Part shown: positions 47,838 to 58,967 of the stretch, piece by piece
Layout: the number at the start of each line of letters is the position of its first letter
Position numbering within the stretch: position 1 is the first letter of the stretch
Source of the DNA: an uncultured Gammaproteobacteria bacterium
GTDB lineage: Bacteria > Pseudomonadota > Gammaproteobacteria > Pseudomonadales > Pseudohongiellaceae
NCBI GenBank assembly: GCA_903862645.1
Contig: CAIOZF010000098.1
Location: 1-64,000, forward strand
Direction: 5' to 3'
Length of the DNA: 64,000 nt
Made by a program: the position numbers and the translations under genes
Notes under the pieces: generated by a model
What the model was told of the DNA's origin: nothing
Databases searched by the model: none
What the model saw: the letters and a program-made list of their open reading frames with translations, nothing else

Positions 47838-48683
47838 TTAGCGGTGCTGTTTCTTGTAGATGTGTTCGTAATTGTAGTTCGAGGCCTCCATAAAGCCCTC
47901 GATACTGCCACAATCAAAGCGACGACCCTTGAACTTGTATGCAAGGACATTACCCATTTTGGCCTGGGTCATCAGTGCATCGGTAATCTGAATCTCACCA
48001 CCGCGACCAGGTGGCGTTTCGCGCAGGATGTCGAAGATGTCCGGGGTCAGGATGTAGCGGCCTATGATGGCGAGGTTGCTCGGGGCTTCGGCCGGGTCCG
48101 GCTTCTCTACCATCTCCCGGACACGGTACAGATTGTCTGCTTCCAGGTCGCCCGCGATGACGCCATACTTCCGGGTATCCTCGCGCGGTATTTCTTCGAT
48201 GGCGACGATGCTGCAGCGATACTGTTCGTAGAGCTTGACCATCTGGGTGAGCACACCGTCTTCACCGTGCTCCGTCGCGCAGTAGTCATCGGCCAGCACG
48301 ACCGCGAAGGCTTCCTCGCCGATCAGGGTCTCACCGCTCAGAATCGCGTGTCCTAACCCTTTCATTTCGACCTGGCGCGTGTAGGAAAAGGTGCACTGAT
48401 CAATGATGCGGCGGATGTCCGTCAGCAGCCATTCCTTGTCCGTTCCTGCAATCTGATGCTCCAGCTCGTAGCTAATGTCGAAGTGATCTTCCAGCGCGCG
48501 CTTGCCGCGCCCGGTGACGATAGCCATACCGGTCATTCCCGCCTCGATCGCCTCTTCAACACCATACTGAATCAGGGGTTTGTTCACCAGCGGCAGCATT
48601 TCCTTGGGCATGGACTTTGTCACCGGTAAAAAACGCGTACCATAACCGGCCGCAGGAAAGAGACACTTCCTTATTTTATGCAT
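47838..48683 (-). CDS. galU: UTP--glucose-1-phosphate uridylyltransferase
   Basis: CLFPAAGYGTRFLPVTKSMPKEMLPLVNKPLIQYGVEEAIEAG; FAVVLADDYC. Confidence 0.96.
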   Translation of the reverse strand: MHKIRKCLFPAAGYGTRFLPVTKSMPKEMLPLVNKPLIQYGVEEAIEAGMTGMAIVTGRGKRALEDHFDISYELEHQIAGTDKEWLLTDIRRIIDQCTFSYTRQVEMKGLGHAILSGETLIGEEAFAVVLADDYCATEHGEDGVLTQMVKLYEQYRCSIVAIEEIPREDTRKYGVIAGDLEADNLYRVREMVEKPDPAEAPSNLAIIGRYILTPDIFDILRETPPGRGGEIQITDALMTQAKMGNVLAYKFKGRRFDCGSIEGFMEASNYNYEHIYKKQHR

Positions 48684-48758
48684 TTGTCTGACAAACCTCT
48701 TGATGGATGGGGTAACCAATAACTTAAAATTTTCTGCGGGTCACCGGCGTCGACCGGC

Positions 48759-50279
48759 TCAACTCTTCCCCGCCGCTCGGCCATAAACGTCTTCGAAGCG
48801 CACGATATCATCTTCGCCGAGATATCCCCCCGTCTGCACCTCTATCAATTCGACTGGCTCCTTCGTGGTGTTCTGCAGGCGATGCCGGCTGCCAAGGGGA
48901 ATGAAGGTAGACTCATTGGCTCCCAAGGTGAACACGCGCTGATCGCAGGTCACCGTTGCACTGCCTTTGACAACGATCCAGTGCTCCGCCCGGTGATGGT
49001 GCATTTGCAGGGAAAGACATCCCCCTGGTTTCACGATGATGTGCTTGACCTGAAATCCCGGCCCGATGGCGAGCGACTCATAGCTCCCCCAGGGGCGATA
49101 AACCAACACATGATTGACGCTCTCGGCGCGCCCGGCCCTGTCGAGTTGCTGGACGATGCGTTTAACGTCCTGCACCCGGTCCAGCGCCGAAACGAGGACC
49201 GCATCGGCGGTCTCGATGATCACGGCATTCTCGATGCCGACAGCTGCCACCAGTCGCGAATGAGCACGGATATAGCTGCCTTTTACATCCTCGCAGAAGA
49301 CATCTCCAGCCAGCACATTACGCGAGGCATCCTTCGCAGACGTTTCCCACAACGCATTCCAGGCCCCAAGATCATTCCACTGAGCGTCCAGCGGCACGAC
49401 GACGGCGTCAGCGGTTTTTTCCATGACGGCATAGTCAATCGAATCACTGCGGCAGGCGCTGAACTGGGCCTGCGGCAGGCGCATGAAGTCAACATCGGGC
49501 TGAATCGCGGCGAAAGCGGTCTCGCAAGCTGCGAGGATGTCCGGGGCATGTTGTCGCAACTCCTCCAGAAAACGGGCCGCGGTGAACATGAACATGCCGC
49601 TGTTCCAGTAATACTCGCCACTGGCAAGGTAGGTTTGCGCAGTCACCAGATCGGGTTTCTCAACGAAGCGCTGCACGGCAAACGCCGTGGAGGAGCGACC
49701 CTCTCCGCGCCGGATATAGCCATACCCGGTTTCCGGTGCTGTCGGCACGATACCGAATGTTACCAGGCGCCCAGCAGCGGCGAGCTCTGCGCCGTGCTCG
49801 ATCACCTGACGCAATACCTGAGTGTCGCGAATTGCATGGTCGGCAGGCAGCACCAGCAGGATGGCATCGGGGTCATCCTGTAGAGCCTGCAACGCAGCAA
49901 CTGCTACAGCAGGAGCCGTGTTGCGACCGACTGGTTCGAGGATGATGCGGGCACCATTGATTCCCAGCTCCTGCAATTGCTGGGCGGTGAGGAATCGGTG
50001 GTCGTCATTGCACACCACGATCGGGGCGCCGAGGTTGGACAATCCCTGCAGCCGGGTCAGCGTCGCCTGAAACAGGGTGTCGTCAACCAGGGTATCGTCA
50101 ACCAGGGTATCGTCAACAATGTCGGCGGGCGACTCGGCAGTGACAGCGTTGACTGGAGCTGAACTTCCAGATTGTCGGGGAGATGAGGCCAGTGCTGTAA
50201 ATTGCTTAGGATAAAGCTGACGCGAGACTGGCCACAAACGTGTGCCTACTCCCCCCGCAAGAACCACTGGAATTATCAT
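48759..50279 (-). CDS. Mannose-1-phosphate guanylyltransferase / mannose-6-phosphate isomerase
   Basis: MIIPVVLAGGVGTRLWPVSRQLYPKQF, FVEKPD, WNSGMFMF; C-terminal cupin RPWGSYESLAIGPGFQVKHIIVKPGGCLSLQMHHHRAEHWIVV. Confidence 0.95.
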   Translation of the reverse strand: MIIPVVLAGGVGTRLWPVSRQLYPKQFTALASSPRQSGSSAPVNAVTAESPADIVDDTLVDDTLVDDTLFQATLTRLQGLSNLGAPIVVCNDDHRFLTAQQLQELGINGARIILEPVGRNTAPAVAVAALQALQDDPDAILLVLPADHAIRDTQVLRQVIEHGAELAAAGRLVTFGIVPTAPETGYGYIRRGEGRSSTAFAVQRFVEKPDLVTAQTYLASGEYYWNSGMFMFTAARFLEELRQHAPDILAACETAFAAIQPDVDFMRLPQAQFSACRSDSIDYAVMEKTADAVVVPLDAQWNDLGAWNALWETSAKDASRNVLAGDVFCEDVKGSYIRAHSRLVAAVGIENAVIIETADAVLVSALDRVQDVKRIVQQLDRAGRAESVNHVLVYRPWGSYESLAIGPGFQVKHIIVKPGGCLSLQMHHHRAEHWIVVKGSATVTCDQRVFTLGANESTFIPLGSRHRLQNTTKEPVELIEVQTGGYLGEDDIVRFEDVYGRAAGKS

Positions 50280-50534
50280 GTTCCACCTTGTTTCCCCGCG
50301 GCTCTTTTCAGGAGCTATCCGAGGCTGATTTTGTTTGGAATTCATACACCGTTATGGCGCCACAGTGTGCCACAAAAGCGCGGCAGCTGCGTGTAAGGCC
50401 GTAGTTCATAGCACAAAATAATATCGATTATTTTACAGCGCCGCGATAATATCGCAGGCTTTGTGAGCCGGGCAGCCGGTTTCAGCCCACTTTTTGATGA
50501 AGTGAAAACTCAATTTCCAGATGAATTTCCCACT

Positions 50535-51059
50535 ATGAATGGCCACCTCCGCAAGAGCTCCTATACCCGTGACGAACTGTTGGATTGTGGCTATGGTCGC
50601 ATGTTCGGCCCAGGCAACGCGCGCCTGCCTGTCGGCAACATGCTGATGCTGGATCGCATCATCGCGATCAACGACATCGGTGGCACGCACGGCAAAGGCG
50701 AGATAATCGCCGAACTCGATATCCGCCCGGACCTGTGGTTCTTCGACTGCCATTTCCCCGAAGACCCGGTCATGCCTGGCTGCCTTGGACTCGATGCTAT
50801 GTGGCAACTGGTGGGATTCTTTCTGGGCTGGCGCGGCAATCTCGGCAAGGGCCGGGCGCTGGGTTCCGGAGAGGTAAAGTTCAGCGGCGAAATTCTGCCA
50901 ACAGCAACTAAAGTGGTCTATCACCTATCCCTGACCCGCGTCATCGAGCGAAAATTGGTAATGGGAATTGCCGATGGTACAGTGTCGGTCGATGGCAAAG
51001 AGATCTACACAATGACTGGCTTGAAAGTGGGTCTGTTCACCCCCGAAAGCAGATTCTAA
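50535..51059 (+). CDS. fabA: 3-hydroxydecanoyl-ACP dehydratase/isomerase
   Basis: [58 protein letters not shown]. Confidence 0.97.
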   Translation: MNGHLRKSSYTRDELLDCGYGRMFGPGNARLPVGNMLMLDRIIAINDIGGTHGKGEIIAELDIRPDLWFFDCHFPEDPVMPGCLGLDAMWQLVGFFLGWRGNLGKGRALGSGEVKFSGEILPTATKVVYHLSLTRVIERKLVMGIADGTVSVDGKEIYTMTGLKVGLFTPESRF

Positions 51060-51091
51060 AGAGTTGACACTGTTCTACTAATGAGGTTTTT

Positions 51092-52309
51092 ATGAGACGC
51101 GTTGTTGTTACCGGTATAGGCATCGTTTCCTGCCTTGGCGCAGACAAGCAGGCCGTGCTGGAATCCCTGCGGGAAGGCCGCAGCGGCATCCGCTTCAAAC
51201 CGGAATACAAGAAAATGGGGCTGCGCAGCCATGTTGCCGGGTCAATTGACCTGGATCTGGCCGCGCTGATCGACCGCAAGGCTTTGCGCTTCATGGGTGA
51301 TGCCGCTGCGTTCGGCTACCTTTCCATGGAGCAGGCGATCAAAGACGCCAACCTGAAGGAAGACGAAGTCTCCAATTTCCGCACCGGCATCATCATGGGT
51401 GCTGGCGGCTCATCGTCTGCCGACCAGGTGGAAGCCGCCGATATTCTGCGCACGCAGGGCGTTCGCAAGATCGGACCGTATCGCGTGACACGCACCATGG
51501 GCAGCACCGTGTCGGCCTGCCTGGCGACCCCGTTCAAGATCAAAGGGGTGAACTATTCCATCTCTTCGGCCTGCGCGACCAGCGCCCATTGCATAGGCAA
51601 TGCGGTCGAACTGATTCAACTGAACAAGCAGGACATTGTGTTCGCCGGTGGTGGCGAAGCCGAGCATTGGTCCCTGACCAACATGTTCGACGCCATGGGT
51701 GCGCTTTCTACTCAATATAACGAAACTCCCGAAAAAGCCTCCCGTGCCTATGACAAGGATCGCGATGGTTTCGTCATCGCTGGCGGTGGCGCGGTACTGG
51801 TCATCGAAGCACTGGACCACGCGATCAAGCGCGGCGCCAAGATTTACGCGGAAATCACCGGTTACGCCGCGACTTCGGACGGCTATGACATGGTAGCTCC
51901 GTCAGGTGAGGGTGGTATCCGCTGCATGCAGATGGCCATGAGCACCACTGCCGGTCCCATCGATTACATCAACACTCACGGCACCAGCACACCCGCTGGC
52001 GATGTCTCCGAACTGCGCGCAATCAAGGCGGTATTTGGCGACAATTCTCCGCTGCTGAATTCCACCAAATCTTTAAGCGGTCACTCGCTGGGGGCTGCCG
52101 GAGCACAAGAAGCTATTTATAGCCTGCTGATGATGGAGAACAACTTCGTGTGTGCCGCCGCCAATATCGAAACACTGGACCCGGAGGCCGTTGGCCTGAA
52201 TATTCCCCTCCAGCGCGTCGACAACATCCGCCTGAACCGCATCATGTCCAACAGCTTCGGCTTCGGTGGCACCAATGCGTGCCTGGTGTTCGATCGTTAC
52301 GACCAGTAG
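51092..52309 (+). CDS. fabB: 3-oxoacyl-ACP synthase I
   Basis: [58 protein letters not shown]; adjacent to fabA. Confidence 0.97.
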   Translation: MRRVVVTGIGIVSCLGADKQAVLESLREGRSGIRFKPEYKKMGLRSHVAGSIDLDLAALIDRKALRFMGDAAAFGYLSMEQAIKDANLKEDEVSNFRTGIIMGAGGSSSADQVEAADILRTQGVRKIGPYRVTRTMGSTVSACLATPFKIKGVNYSISSACATSAHCIGNAVELIQLNKQDIVFAGGGEAEHWSLTNMFDAMGALSTQYNETPEKASRAYDKDRDGFVIAGGGAVLVIEALDHAIKRGAKIYAEITGYAATSDGYDMVAPSGEGGIRCMQMAMSTTAGPIDYINTHGTSTPAGDVSELRAIKAVFGDNSPLLNSTKSLSGHSLGAAGAQEAIYSLLMMENNFVCAAANIETLDPEAVGLNIPLQRVDNIRLNRIMSNSFGFGGTNACLVFDRYDQ

Positions 52310-52331
52310 GACACAACATCGGGGATTCACC

Positions 52332-52844
52332 TTGACTTACAGCGCCAGACCGACAACACAAGGCCGCATCGGACTCCTTCTGGTGCTGGTGGGTCTGTTC
52401 ACATTCGGTCTGGCCGCTTCGTTCACCGGGGAGTCCACCGCCCAGGGGTTACCCGGCACCGGTAGCCGGATGTTCTCAGAACCGAAATTTCTCCCCGTAG
52501 ATGAGGCATTCAGCTTCTATACCAGCCTGCCCGAACCCGGTATCGTCGTCGTGCATTGGGATATTGCGCCCGGCTACTATCTGTATCGGGAGAAATTTGG
52601 TTTTGCGGCGGGTATCAAAGCAGAGGGCGCCGAAACTCTGAGCGCGGAACTGCCCGTCGGTGTCGCACACCACGATGAATTTTTCGGTGACGTGGAAGTG
52701 TATTACGACCGGGTAGAAGCGCGCATCAGCTTGGCAAAGAGTGCTCCGCAACAAGCCCTGGTGCTGGTCATTGACTTCCAGGGCTGTTCCGAACAAGGAC
52801 TTTGTTATCCTCCGCAGCAACGGGAAATCGAACTGACCCTTTAG
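52332..52844 (+). CDS. Stand-alone DsbD N-terminal (nDsbD/DsbD-alpha) domain protein
   Basis: FLPVDEAFSFYTSLPEPGIVVVHWDIAPGYYLYREKFGF...HHDEFFGDVEVYYDRV...FQGCSEQGLCYPPQQREIEL; no TM or thioredoxin domain follows. Likely TTG start at 52332. Confidence 0.85.
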   Translation: MTYSARPTTQGRIGLLLVLVGLFTFGLAASFTGESTAQGLPGTGSRMFSEPKFLPVDEAFSFYTSLPEPGIVVVHWDIAPGYYLYREKFGFAAGIKAEGAETLSAELPVGVAHHDEFFGDVEVYYDRVEARISLAKSAPQQALVLVIDFQGCSEQGLCYPPQQREIELTL

Positions 52845-53030
52845 CGCCCAGGGTATCAACCCGGCAACCAGGTCGACCAGTGGTGCAACGGAATGATCCA
52901 AACCAGCACTGAGCAAGGAATTCCAGGTGAAAGTCTGGAGATTTTCTGAGAAAATACAGGCAAAATAGCCTAAAGCGATAGAACTGCCAAACGCTGTTCA
53001 TCCCTTAAAATAACGAGATTGCAACTGATC

Positions 53031-53477
53031 ATGGCAACGATACTTGTATTGCACGGACCGAATCTGAACATGTTGGGAACGAGAGAACCTGCTGTTTACG
53101 GTTCCGAAACGCTCGCCGATATCAATGCCAGAATGACCTTCACCTGCATCGAAGCAGGACACCACCTGCAACATCTGCAGAGCAACGCCGAATACGAACT
53201 GATTGAACGTCTGCACGATGCCCGCAACGAAGGCGTCAACTTCATCCTCTTCAATCCTGCCGCCTTCACGCACACCAGCGTGGCATTGCGCGACGCGATA
53301 CTGGCCTCCGACATACCGTTCATCGAAGTGCACATCTCCAACGTCTACAAACGTGAGTCCTTCCGCCATCACTCCTACTTCTCGGACATCGCGGTGGGCA
53401 CCATTACCGGATTAGGATCCTACGGCTACGACCTGGCGCTTCAGGCTGCCATCAGACAGATCGCCAAAAGCCGTTAG
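53031..53477 (+). CDS. aroQ: Type II 3-dehydroquinate dehydratase
   Basis: [54 protein letters not shown]. Confidence 0.96.
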   Translation: MATILVLHGPNLNMLGTREPAVYGSETLADINARMTFTCIEAGHHLQHLQSNAEYELIERLHDARNEGVNFILFNPAAFTHTSVALRDAILASDIPFIEVHISNVYKRESFRHHSYFSDIAVGTITGLGSYGYDLALQAAIRQIAKSR

Positions 53478-53516
53478 ACATCTGCAAAACAACACCCACT
53501 GACAAGAGAAAACTCT

Positions 53517-53990
53517 ATGGATATCAGAAAAGTAAAAAAACTTATCGAATTGCTCGAATCTTCAGACATCGCCGAAATCGAAATTAAAGAAGGCGAAGAA
53601 GCCGTACGTATCAGCCGCATCTCCAAGTCAGCACCGGCGCAGATGCACTATATGGCACCTATGCAGCAGGCACCGGCGTATGCACCCGCTCCCGCACCAC
53701 AAGCCGCTCATGCCGCACCGGCTGCAGCCCACGAAACCGAGAGCAAGAGCCTGCGCGGCAACCTTGTCAAGTCGCCCATGGTCGGCACATTCTACCGTTC
53801 ACCCTCACCGTCCTCTCCGGTGTTCGTGGAAGTCGGTCAGCATGTAAAGGTCGGTGACGTTATCTGTATCGTGGAAGCCATGAAAATGATGAACCAGATC
53901 GAAGCTGACCACGCTGGCGTGGTGGAAGCGATTCTCGTCGAGGACGGCGATCCCGTTGAGTATGATCAACCACTGATCACCATCGTCTAA
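53517..53990 (+). CDS. accB: Acetyl-CoA carboxylase biotin carboxyl carrier protein
   Basis: Pro/Ala linker and biotinylation motif [13 protein letters not shown]. Confidence 0.97.
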   Translation: MDIRKVKKLIELLESSDIAEIEIKEGEEAVRISRISKSAPAQMHYMAPMQQAPAYAPAPAPQAAHAAPAAAHETESKSLRGNLVKSPMVGTFYRSPSPSSPVFVEVGQHVKVGDVICIVEAMKMMNQIEADHAGVVEAILVEDGDPVEYDQPLITIV

Positions 53991-54040
53991 TGACGCTGGC
54001 TCCGGGCAGTCTTCAAGGTCACTAACAAAGGTTTTTCTTC

Positions 54041-55402
54041 ATGCTTGATAAAGTTCTGATTGCCAACCGCGGCGAAATCGCCCTTCGTGTACTCCGGGCC
54101 TGCAAGGAGCTGGGTATCAAGACTGTGGCCGTGCATTCCAGCGCCGATCGCGATCTGATGCATGTGCGTCTGGCCGATCAATCTGTGTGCATCGGCCCCG
54201 CCGCCGCTACCGACAGCTACCTGAACGTTCCGGCCATCATCAGCGCTACCGAAGTCACCGACGCGGTAGCAATTCACCCAGGTTACGGTTTCCTTTCCGA
54301 GAACGCCGATTTCGCCGAACAGGTCGAGAAAAGTGGTTTCATCTTCATCGGACCGCGCCCCGAAACCATTCGCCTGATGGGCGACAAGGTGTCCGCGATC
54401 AAAGTGATGCGCGAAGCAGGAGTGCCCACGGTGCCTGGTTCGGATGGCCCTGTTGGTGACGACAACAAGCGTACTCTCTCCATTGCCAAGGACATCGGCT
54501 ACCCTGTCATAATCAAGGCGGCGGCAGGTGGCGGCGGGCGCGGAATGCGGGTGGTGCACAGCGAAGCGGCTCTTCTCAAGGCAATTTATGTGACCCAATC
54601 CGAAGCCAAAGCCTTCTTCGGCAGCGGCGTTGTCTATCTGGAAAAATTCCTCGAGAATCCACGCCACGTCGAGATTCAGGTACTGGCCGACGGCCAGGGC
54701 AATGCGATCCATCTGGGTGACCGTGACTGCTCCATGCAGCGTCGACACCAGAAAGTGCTTGAAGAAGCGCCTGCACCAGGCATCCCGGATCACATCCGCG
54801 CACAGGTCGCCGAGACCTGTGTCAAAGCCTGCGAGAAGATGAACTATCGCGGCGCCGGCACACTGGAGTTCCTCTACCAAGACGAGCAGTTCTACTTCAT
54901 CGAGATGAACACCCGCGTGCAGGTCGAGCACCCCGTCACCGAAATGGTGACCGGTATCGACATCGTCAAGGAACAACTCAAGATCGCCAGCGGCGAGAAG
55001 CTCTCCATCAAGCAGTCCGATGTGCAGATCAAAGGCCACGCCTTCGAGTGCCGCATCAATGCTGAAGACCCTGTGACCTTCCTGCCGTGCCCCGGAAAAA
55101 TCAACCTTTTCCACGCCCCGGGCGGTAATGGCGTGCGGGTCGACTCGCATATTTACAGCGGCTACACCGTCCCGCCTTACTACGATTCGCTGATCGCCAA
55201 ACTGATTACCTATGGCACGGATCGCAACGGTGCGCTGGCACGCATGAGTAATGCGCTTGATGAGTTGCTGATTGATGGTATTCGCACGAACACTGCGCTG
55301 CACAAGGAGATCATCCGCGATGCAGAATTCCAGAAGGGTGGCGTCAACATCCATTATCTGGAAAGCAAGCTGATCGCTCACCACAAGATGCCCGCAAAGT
55401 GA
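54041..55402 (+). CDS. accC: Acetyl-CoA carboxylase biotin carboxylase subunit
   Basis: [67 protein letters not shown]. Confidence 0.98.
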   Translation: MLDKVLIANRGEIALRVLRACKELGIKTVAVHSSADRDLMHVRLADQSVCIGPAAATDSYLNVPAIISATEVTDAVAIHPGYGFLSENADFAEQVEKSGFIFIGPRPETIRLMGDKVSAIKVMREAGVPTVPGSDGPVGDDNKRTLSIAKDIGYPVIIKAAAGGGGRGMRVVHSEAALLKAIYVTQSEAKAFFGSGVVYLEKFLENPRHVEIQVLADGQGNAIHLGDRDCSMQRRHQKVLEEAPAPGIPDHIRAQVAETCVKACEKMNYRGAGTLEFLYQDEQFYFIEMNTRVQVEHPVTEMVTGIDIVKEQLKIASGEKLSIKQSDVQIKGHAFECRINAEDPVTFLPCPGKINLFHAPGGNGVRVDSHIYSGYTVPPYYDSLIAKLITYGTDRNGALARMSNALDELLIDGIRTNTALHKEIIRDAEFQKGGVNIHYLESKLIAHHKMPAK

Positions 55403-55456
55403 TGCTCATGACGCTTCCTGCGCTTTGCGCTTACCACTCTGCGGCGCGAGTCTGAT

Positions 55457-56338
55457 ATGCCGTGGCAACAACTGAAAGTACGCGCCCCTGAAGCCGGTGC
55501 AGCGCTGATTGAAGCACTGTTGTCGGAACTCGGTGCCGTCTCCGTCACGCTGCAGGACGCCGAAGATCAACCGGTGTTTCAGATCGACCCTGGCTCCACG
55601 CCCATCTGGCACAATACGGAAGTGGTCGGCCTCTTCGAGTACGATGCCGCCATGGCGGAAATAGTCGCTGCGTTGCAAGAGCGCGGCAAACTGGCCGACG
55701 ATGAACCAATCATTGTCGAGGAAGTGGCTGACACCGATTGGGAGAGAGTCTGCATGCAGGACTTCAAACCCATGCGCTTCGGTAAACGGGTATGGATATG
55801 CCCGAGCTGGGAGACACCACCGGAGCCCGACGCCGTCAACATCATGCTCGACCCAGGACTCGCTTTTGGAACTGGCACGCATCCGACCACAGCACTATGC
55901 CTGGAGTGGCTGGACGCGCAGGAAATCAAAGACCGAATCGTCATCGACTATGGATGCGGCTCTGGCATTCTGGCGATCGCTGCGGCTCTGCTTGGAGCAA
56001 GCAAGGTCATCGCCATTGACAACGACCCGCAGGCAATCATCGCCTCCGAAAGCAACCGCGAAGTAAATCATATCAGTCCGGCGCAGATGAGCGTCTACCT
56101 GCCTGGCGTGCCGGGACATCCGCAGGCCGACATGCTGGTGGCCAACATTCTTTCCGGACCTCTGGAGGAACTCACGCCAGTCCTCGCCGCGCTAGTCAAA
56201 CCCGGTGGCAGGATCATCCTGTCCGGGGTACTCTCGCAGCAGACGCAATCCTTGATGGACAGTTATCAGAACTTTTTTACAATGCTTGTTCCAGTAACAA
56301 GAGATGAGTGGGTTCGCGTGGAAGGCATTCGGCGCTGA
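55457..56338 (+). CDS. prmA: Ribosomal protein L11 methyltransferase
   Basis: MPWQQLKV; DPGLAFGTGTHPTTALCLEWL; VIDYGCGSGILAIAA; VANILSGPL. Confidence 0.97.
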   Translation: MPWQQLKVRAPEAGAALIEALLSELGAVSVTLQDAEDQPVFQIDPGSTPIWHNTEVVGLFEYDAAMAEIVAALQERGKLADDEPIIVEEVADTDWERVCMQDFKPMRFGKRVWICPSWETPPEPDAVNIMLDPGLAFGTGTHPTTALCLEWLDAQEIKDRIVIDYGCGSGILAIAAALLGASKVIAIDNDPQAIIASESNREVNHISPAQMSVYLPGVPGHPQADMLVANILSGPLEELTPVLAALVKPGGRIILSGVLSQQTQSLMDSYQNFFTMLVPVTRDEWVRVEGIRR

Positions 56339-56395
56339 CTAACCCAGATTCCTGGTTTACCTGCAACACTCCAGAGGCGGATTAATCCGGATTGC

Positions 56396-57538
56396 ATGGC
56401 GTTATTCATCACGCAGTGTCCTTACTGCAAGACATCCTTCAGGACCAACATCACACAGCTGCAATCCGCTGATGGCATGCTGCGTTGTGGTGCCTGCGTG
56501 AGGATATTCGCAGCAGATGACAATCTAGTACCTTCTGCGGAGCTGCAGACAGTCTCAATGCCTGTAGTATCGAATGACGATTCCTGGCAATTGCCACTGG
56601 ACGGGCCCGACGAACCACCCGCGCCCCTCAATCACCCCCGCGAGCCGGATGAAGAGCAAATCTTCACGTTGGATCTCGCCGACTCACTTACCAGCCGGCT
56701 CGATCCTTCGATCTCGACGAGCACGTCTTTCTGGGAGCTGGTAGAGGAAGCTGTGCCGGAGCACGAATCCACCCTTGAGCCCGTCATAGATGCAGATGTC
56801 GAACCTGTTGAAGAGGTGGCTGCCAGAATCTACGCGCTATCCAAGCACGACCCGCAGCAGGAAAAACCGATGCCGACGCTGCGCGCCACCAATATCGGCG
56901 ACGATTTCCTGGGGGATGTTCTGCACGGTGTCTCCATGCAACACCCTCGCGAGCATTTCAGCGCTGAAAACCTGGCGGCTGTTCACGAAGTTGCCACCCC
57001 CCTGGAAATCGACTGGCAGCCACCACGCCGCAGCGGTGCATCCACTTTGATCATGGGATTCCTGGCCTTGGTGCTGGCTGCAGGTCTGCCGGCACAATAC
57101 GCCTGGCGGCACCGCAGCGAGCTCAGTCAGGACCAGCGTTTGCGGCCCTGGCTGGAGCTGGTGTGCGAAACTGCAGGCTGCAGCCTTCCCCCGCTGATCG
57201 ACCTGCGCGCCATCAGCAGCGACGAACTGCTGGTAAGGAGCCACACGGAAATCGCCAATGCACTCAGCATCACGCTTGTATTTCGCAACAATGCCGACTT
57301 CGCGCAGCCTTTTCCTGCACTGGAACTGCGGTTCACGGCTGCCGACAACACCCTGGTTGCCCAGCGCCGCTTTCTGCCCCGGGAGTATTTGAACGAAGAA
57401 CTGGCTGGCATGCAGATGATGATGCCGCCGGATGCACCGGTGCAGATTTCCTTGGAAATTCTTGATCCCGGTGTGCGAGCCATCAATTACGAGGCAAGCT
57501 TCAGCCCGGCGTTTTCCCAGAATCAACCCTTGCATTGA
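56396..57538 (+). CDS. Zinc-ribbon / DUF3426 membrane protein
   Basis: MALFITQCPYCKTSFRTNITQLQSADGMLRCGACVRIF; central TM; C-terminal DUF3426 region. Confidence 0.9.
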   Translation: MALFITQCPYCKTSFRTNITQLQSADGMLRCGACVRIFAADDNLVPSAELQTVSMPVVSNDDSWQLPLDGPDEPPAPLNHPREPDEEQIFTLDLADSLTSRLDPSISTSTSFWELVEEAVPEHESTLEPVIDADVEPVEEVAARIYALSKHDPQQEKPMPTLRATNIGDDFLGDVLHGVSMQHPREHFSAENLAAVHEVATPLEIDWQPPRRSGASTLIMGFLALVLAAGLPAQYAWRHRSELSQDQRLRPWLELVCETAGCSLPPLIDLRAISSDELLVRSHTEIANALSITLVFRNNADFAQPFPALELRFTAADNTLVAQRRFLPREYLNEELAGMQMMMPPDAPVQISLEILDPGVRAINYEASFSPAFSQNQPLH

Positions 57539-57675
57539 TGCTCTTCATGTGGCAAAAAACCGCTCGTGCATTTGTACCCTATTTTTCCCTTGCTGCCACA
57601 GTTCGTCCTACTATCATTGGCTCTATCCAAAAACCTATAGATTACAAATACTTTGTCAGCAATTGAGGCATTACC

Positions 57676-58665
57676 CTGATCAGCATCGGCCCGCATAACC
57701 TCGCGAATCGCGTCATCCTCGCACCGATGGCAGGCATCACTGACCAGCCCTTTCGTGACCTGTGTGTCGAACTGGGTGCGGGATTGGCGGTCGCAGAAAT
57801 GCTGACCTGCAATACCGAATTATGGACCAGCGACAAAAATCGCGCGCGCCTGACCCGTCCTGCGGCCGGAGGCCCGGATTCCGTGCAGATAGCCGGGTCC
57901 GACCCCCAAATGATGGCTGAAGCGGCGCGGCTGTATGTGGATCTGGGCGCCGACATTATCGACATAAACATGGGTTGCCCGGCCAAGAAAGTACTCAAGA
58001 AAGCGGCGGGGTCAGCGCTGCTGAAAGATACTCGACTGGTGCGCGAGATCCTCGACGCCGTGATCAAAGCCGTCGATGTGCCGGTCACACTGAAAATACG
58101 CACAGGCTGGTGCCCGGAAACGCGCAATGGCACTGAAGTGGCTCGCATCGCCGAGGACGCGGGTGTAAAACTTTTGACTGTGCACGGCAGAACGCGCGAA
58201 TGTCGCTTCGTGGGTGAGGTGGAATACGACACGATCGCCGCCATCAAGAAGACCGTGAAGATTCCGGTGATCGCCAATGGCGACATAACCAGCGCGGAAA
58301 AAGCCAGGGCAGTCCTGAGTTTCACCGGAGCAGATGGCGTGATGATTGGTCGCGCGGCCCAGGGAAATCCCTGGATATTTGCGCAGATCAATCACTATCT
58401 GAATACGGGCGAACGTCTGCCAGCCAGACCTTTGCAGGAAGTTTGCCAGGTGCTGCTCCGACACATGAATCAATTATACGAGCTCTACGGCGAGTTCAGA
58501 GGTGTACTTATCGCACGCAAGCATGTCGGCTGGTACACCGGCAATCTGGAAGAGGCGGAGACGCTCAAGAAGAGCTTCAATCAATTGACCTCCGCTGATC
58601 AGCAGTTGTACAACGTCAGGAATTATTTCGAGTCACTGATCAAACATAAGGAAACAGCGGTATGA
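57676..58665 (+). CDS. dusB: tRNA-dihydrouridine synthase B
   Basis: ISIGPHNLANRVILAPMAGITDQPFRDLC; DINMGCPAKKV; ADGVMIGRAAQGNPWIF. The N-terminus implies a start upstream of the first ATG (57727); CTG at 57676 preferred. Confidence 0.92.
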   Translation: MISIGPHNLANRVILAPMAGITDQPFRDLCVELGAGLAVAEMLTCNTELWTSDKNRARLTRPAAGGPDSVQIAGSDPQMMAEAARLYVDLGADIIDINMGCPAKKVLKKAAGSALLKDTRLVREILDAVIKAVDVPVTLKIRTGWCPETRNGTEVARIAEDAGVKLLTVHGRTRECRFVGEVEYDTIAAIKKTVKIPVIANGDITSAEKARAVLSFTGADGVMIGRAAQGNPWIFAQINHYLNTGERLPARPLQEVCQVLLRHMNQLYELYGEFRGVLIARKHVGWYTGNLEEAETLKKSFNQLTSADQQLYNVRNYFESLIKHKETAV

Positions 58666-58967
58666 GCACTATGGACGATCTGACGCCACCCATCGAAGCC
58701 TATACCAATGGCGGCGGGGCTGGCACTCCTCCTCAACATCCGGCAGGGCTGCGTCGCGATGTGGAAAAATCCATGCAGATCTATTTCTCACACGTTGGCG
58801 AAGAATCAGTAAGTGATCTCTATCAGCTCGTGCTCAATGAGATCGAATTGCCCCTTCTCGAAGCCGTCCTGCGCCACACCGGCAGCAACCAGAGCAAGGC
58901 CTCTATCATGCTGGGTTTGAACCGTGGTACCCTACGCAAGAAATTGAAACAACACGGATTGTTGTAA
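58662..58967 (+). CDS. fis: DNA-binding protein Fis
   Basis: EIELPLLEAVLRHTGSNQSKASIMLGLNRGTLRKKLKQHGLL; adjacent to dusB. Confidence 0.95.
   Translation: MSTMDDLTPPIEAYTNGGGAGTPPQHPAGLRRDVEKSMQIYFSHVGEESVSDLYQLVLNEIELPLLEAVLRHTGSNQSKASIMLGLNRGTLRKKLKQHGLL

Noticed and set aside
53620-53760. Pro/Ala repeat region in accB
   Set aside because: Standard flexible linker of biotin carboxyl carrier protein.
53987-55384. 465-aa ORF antisense to accC
   Set aside because: Exact antisense of a highly conserved gene; its length is explained by GC-rich codon bias, with no recognisable domains.
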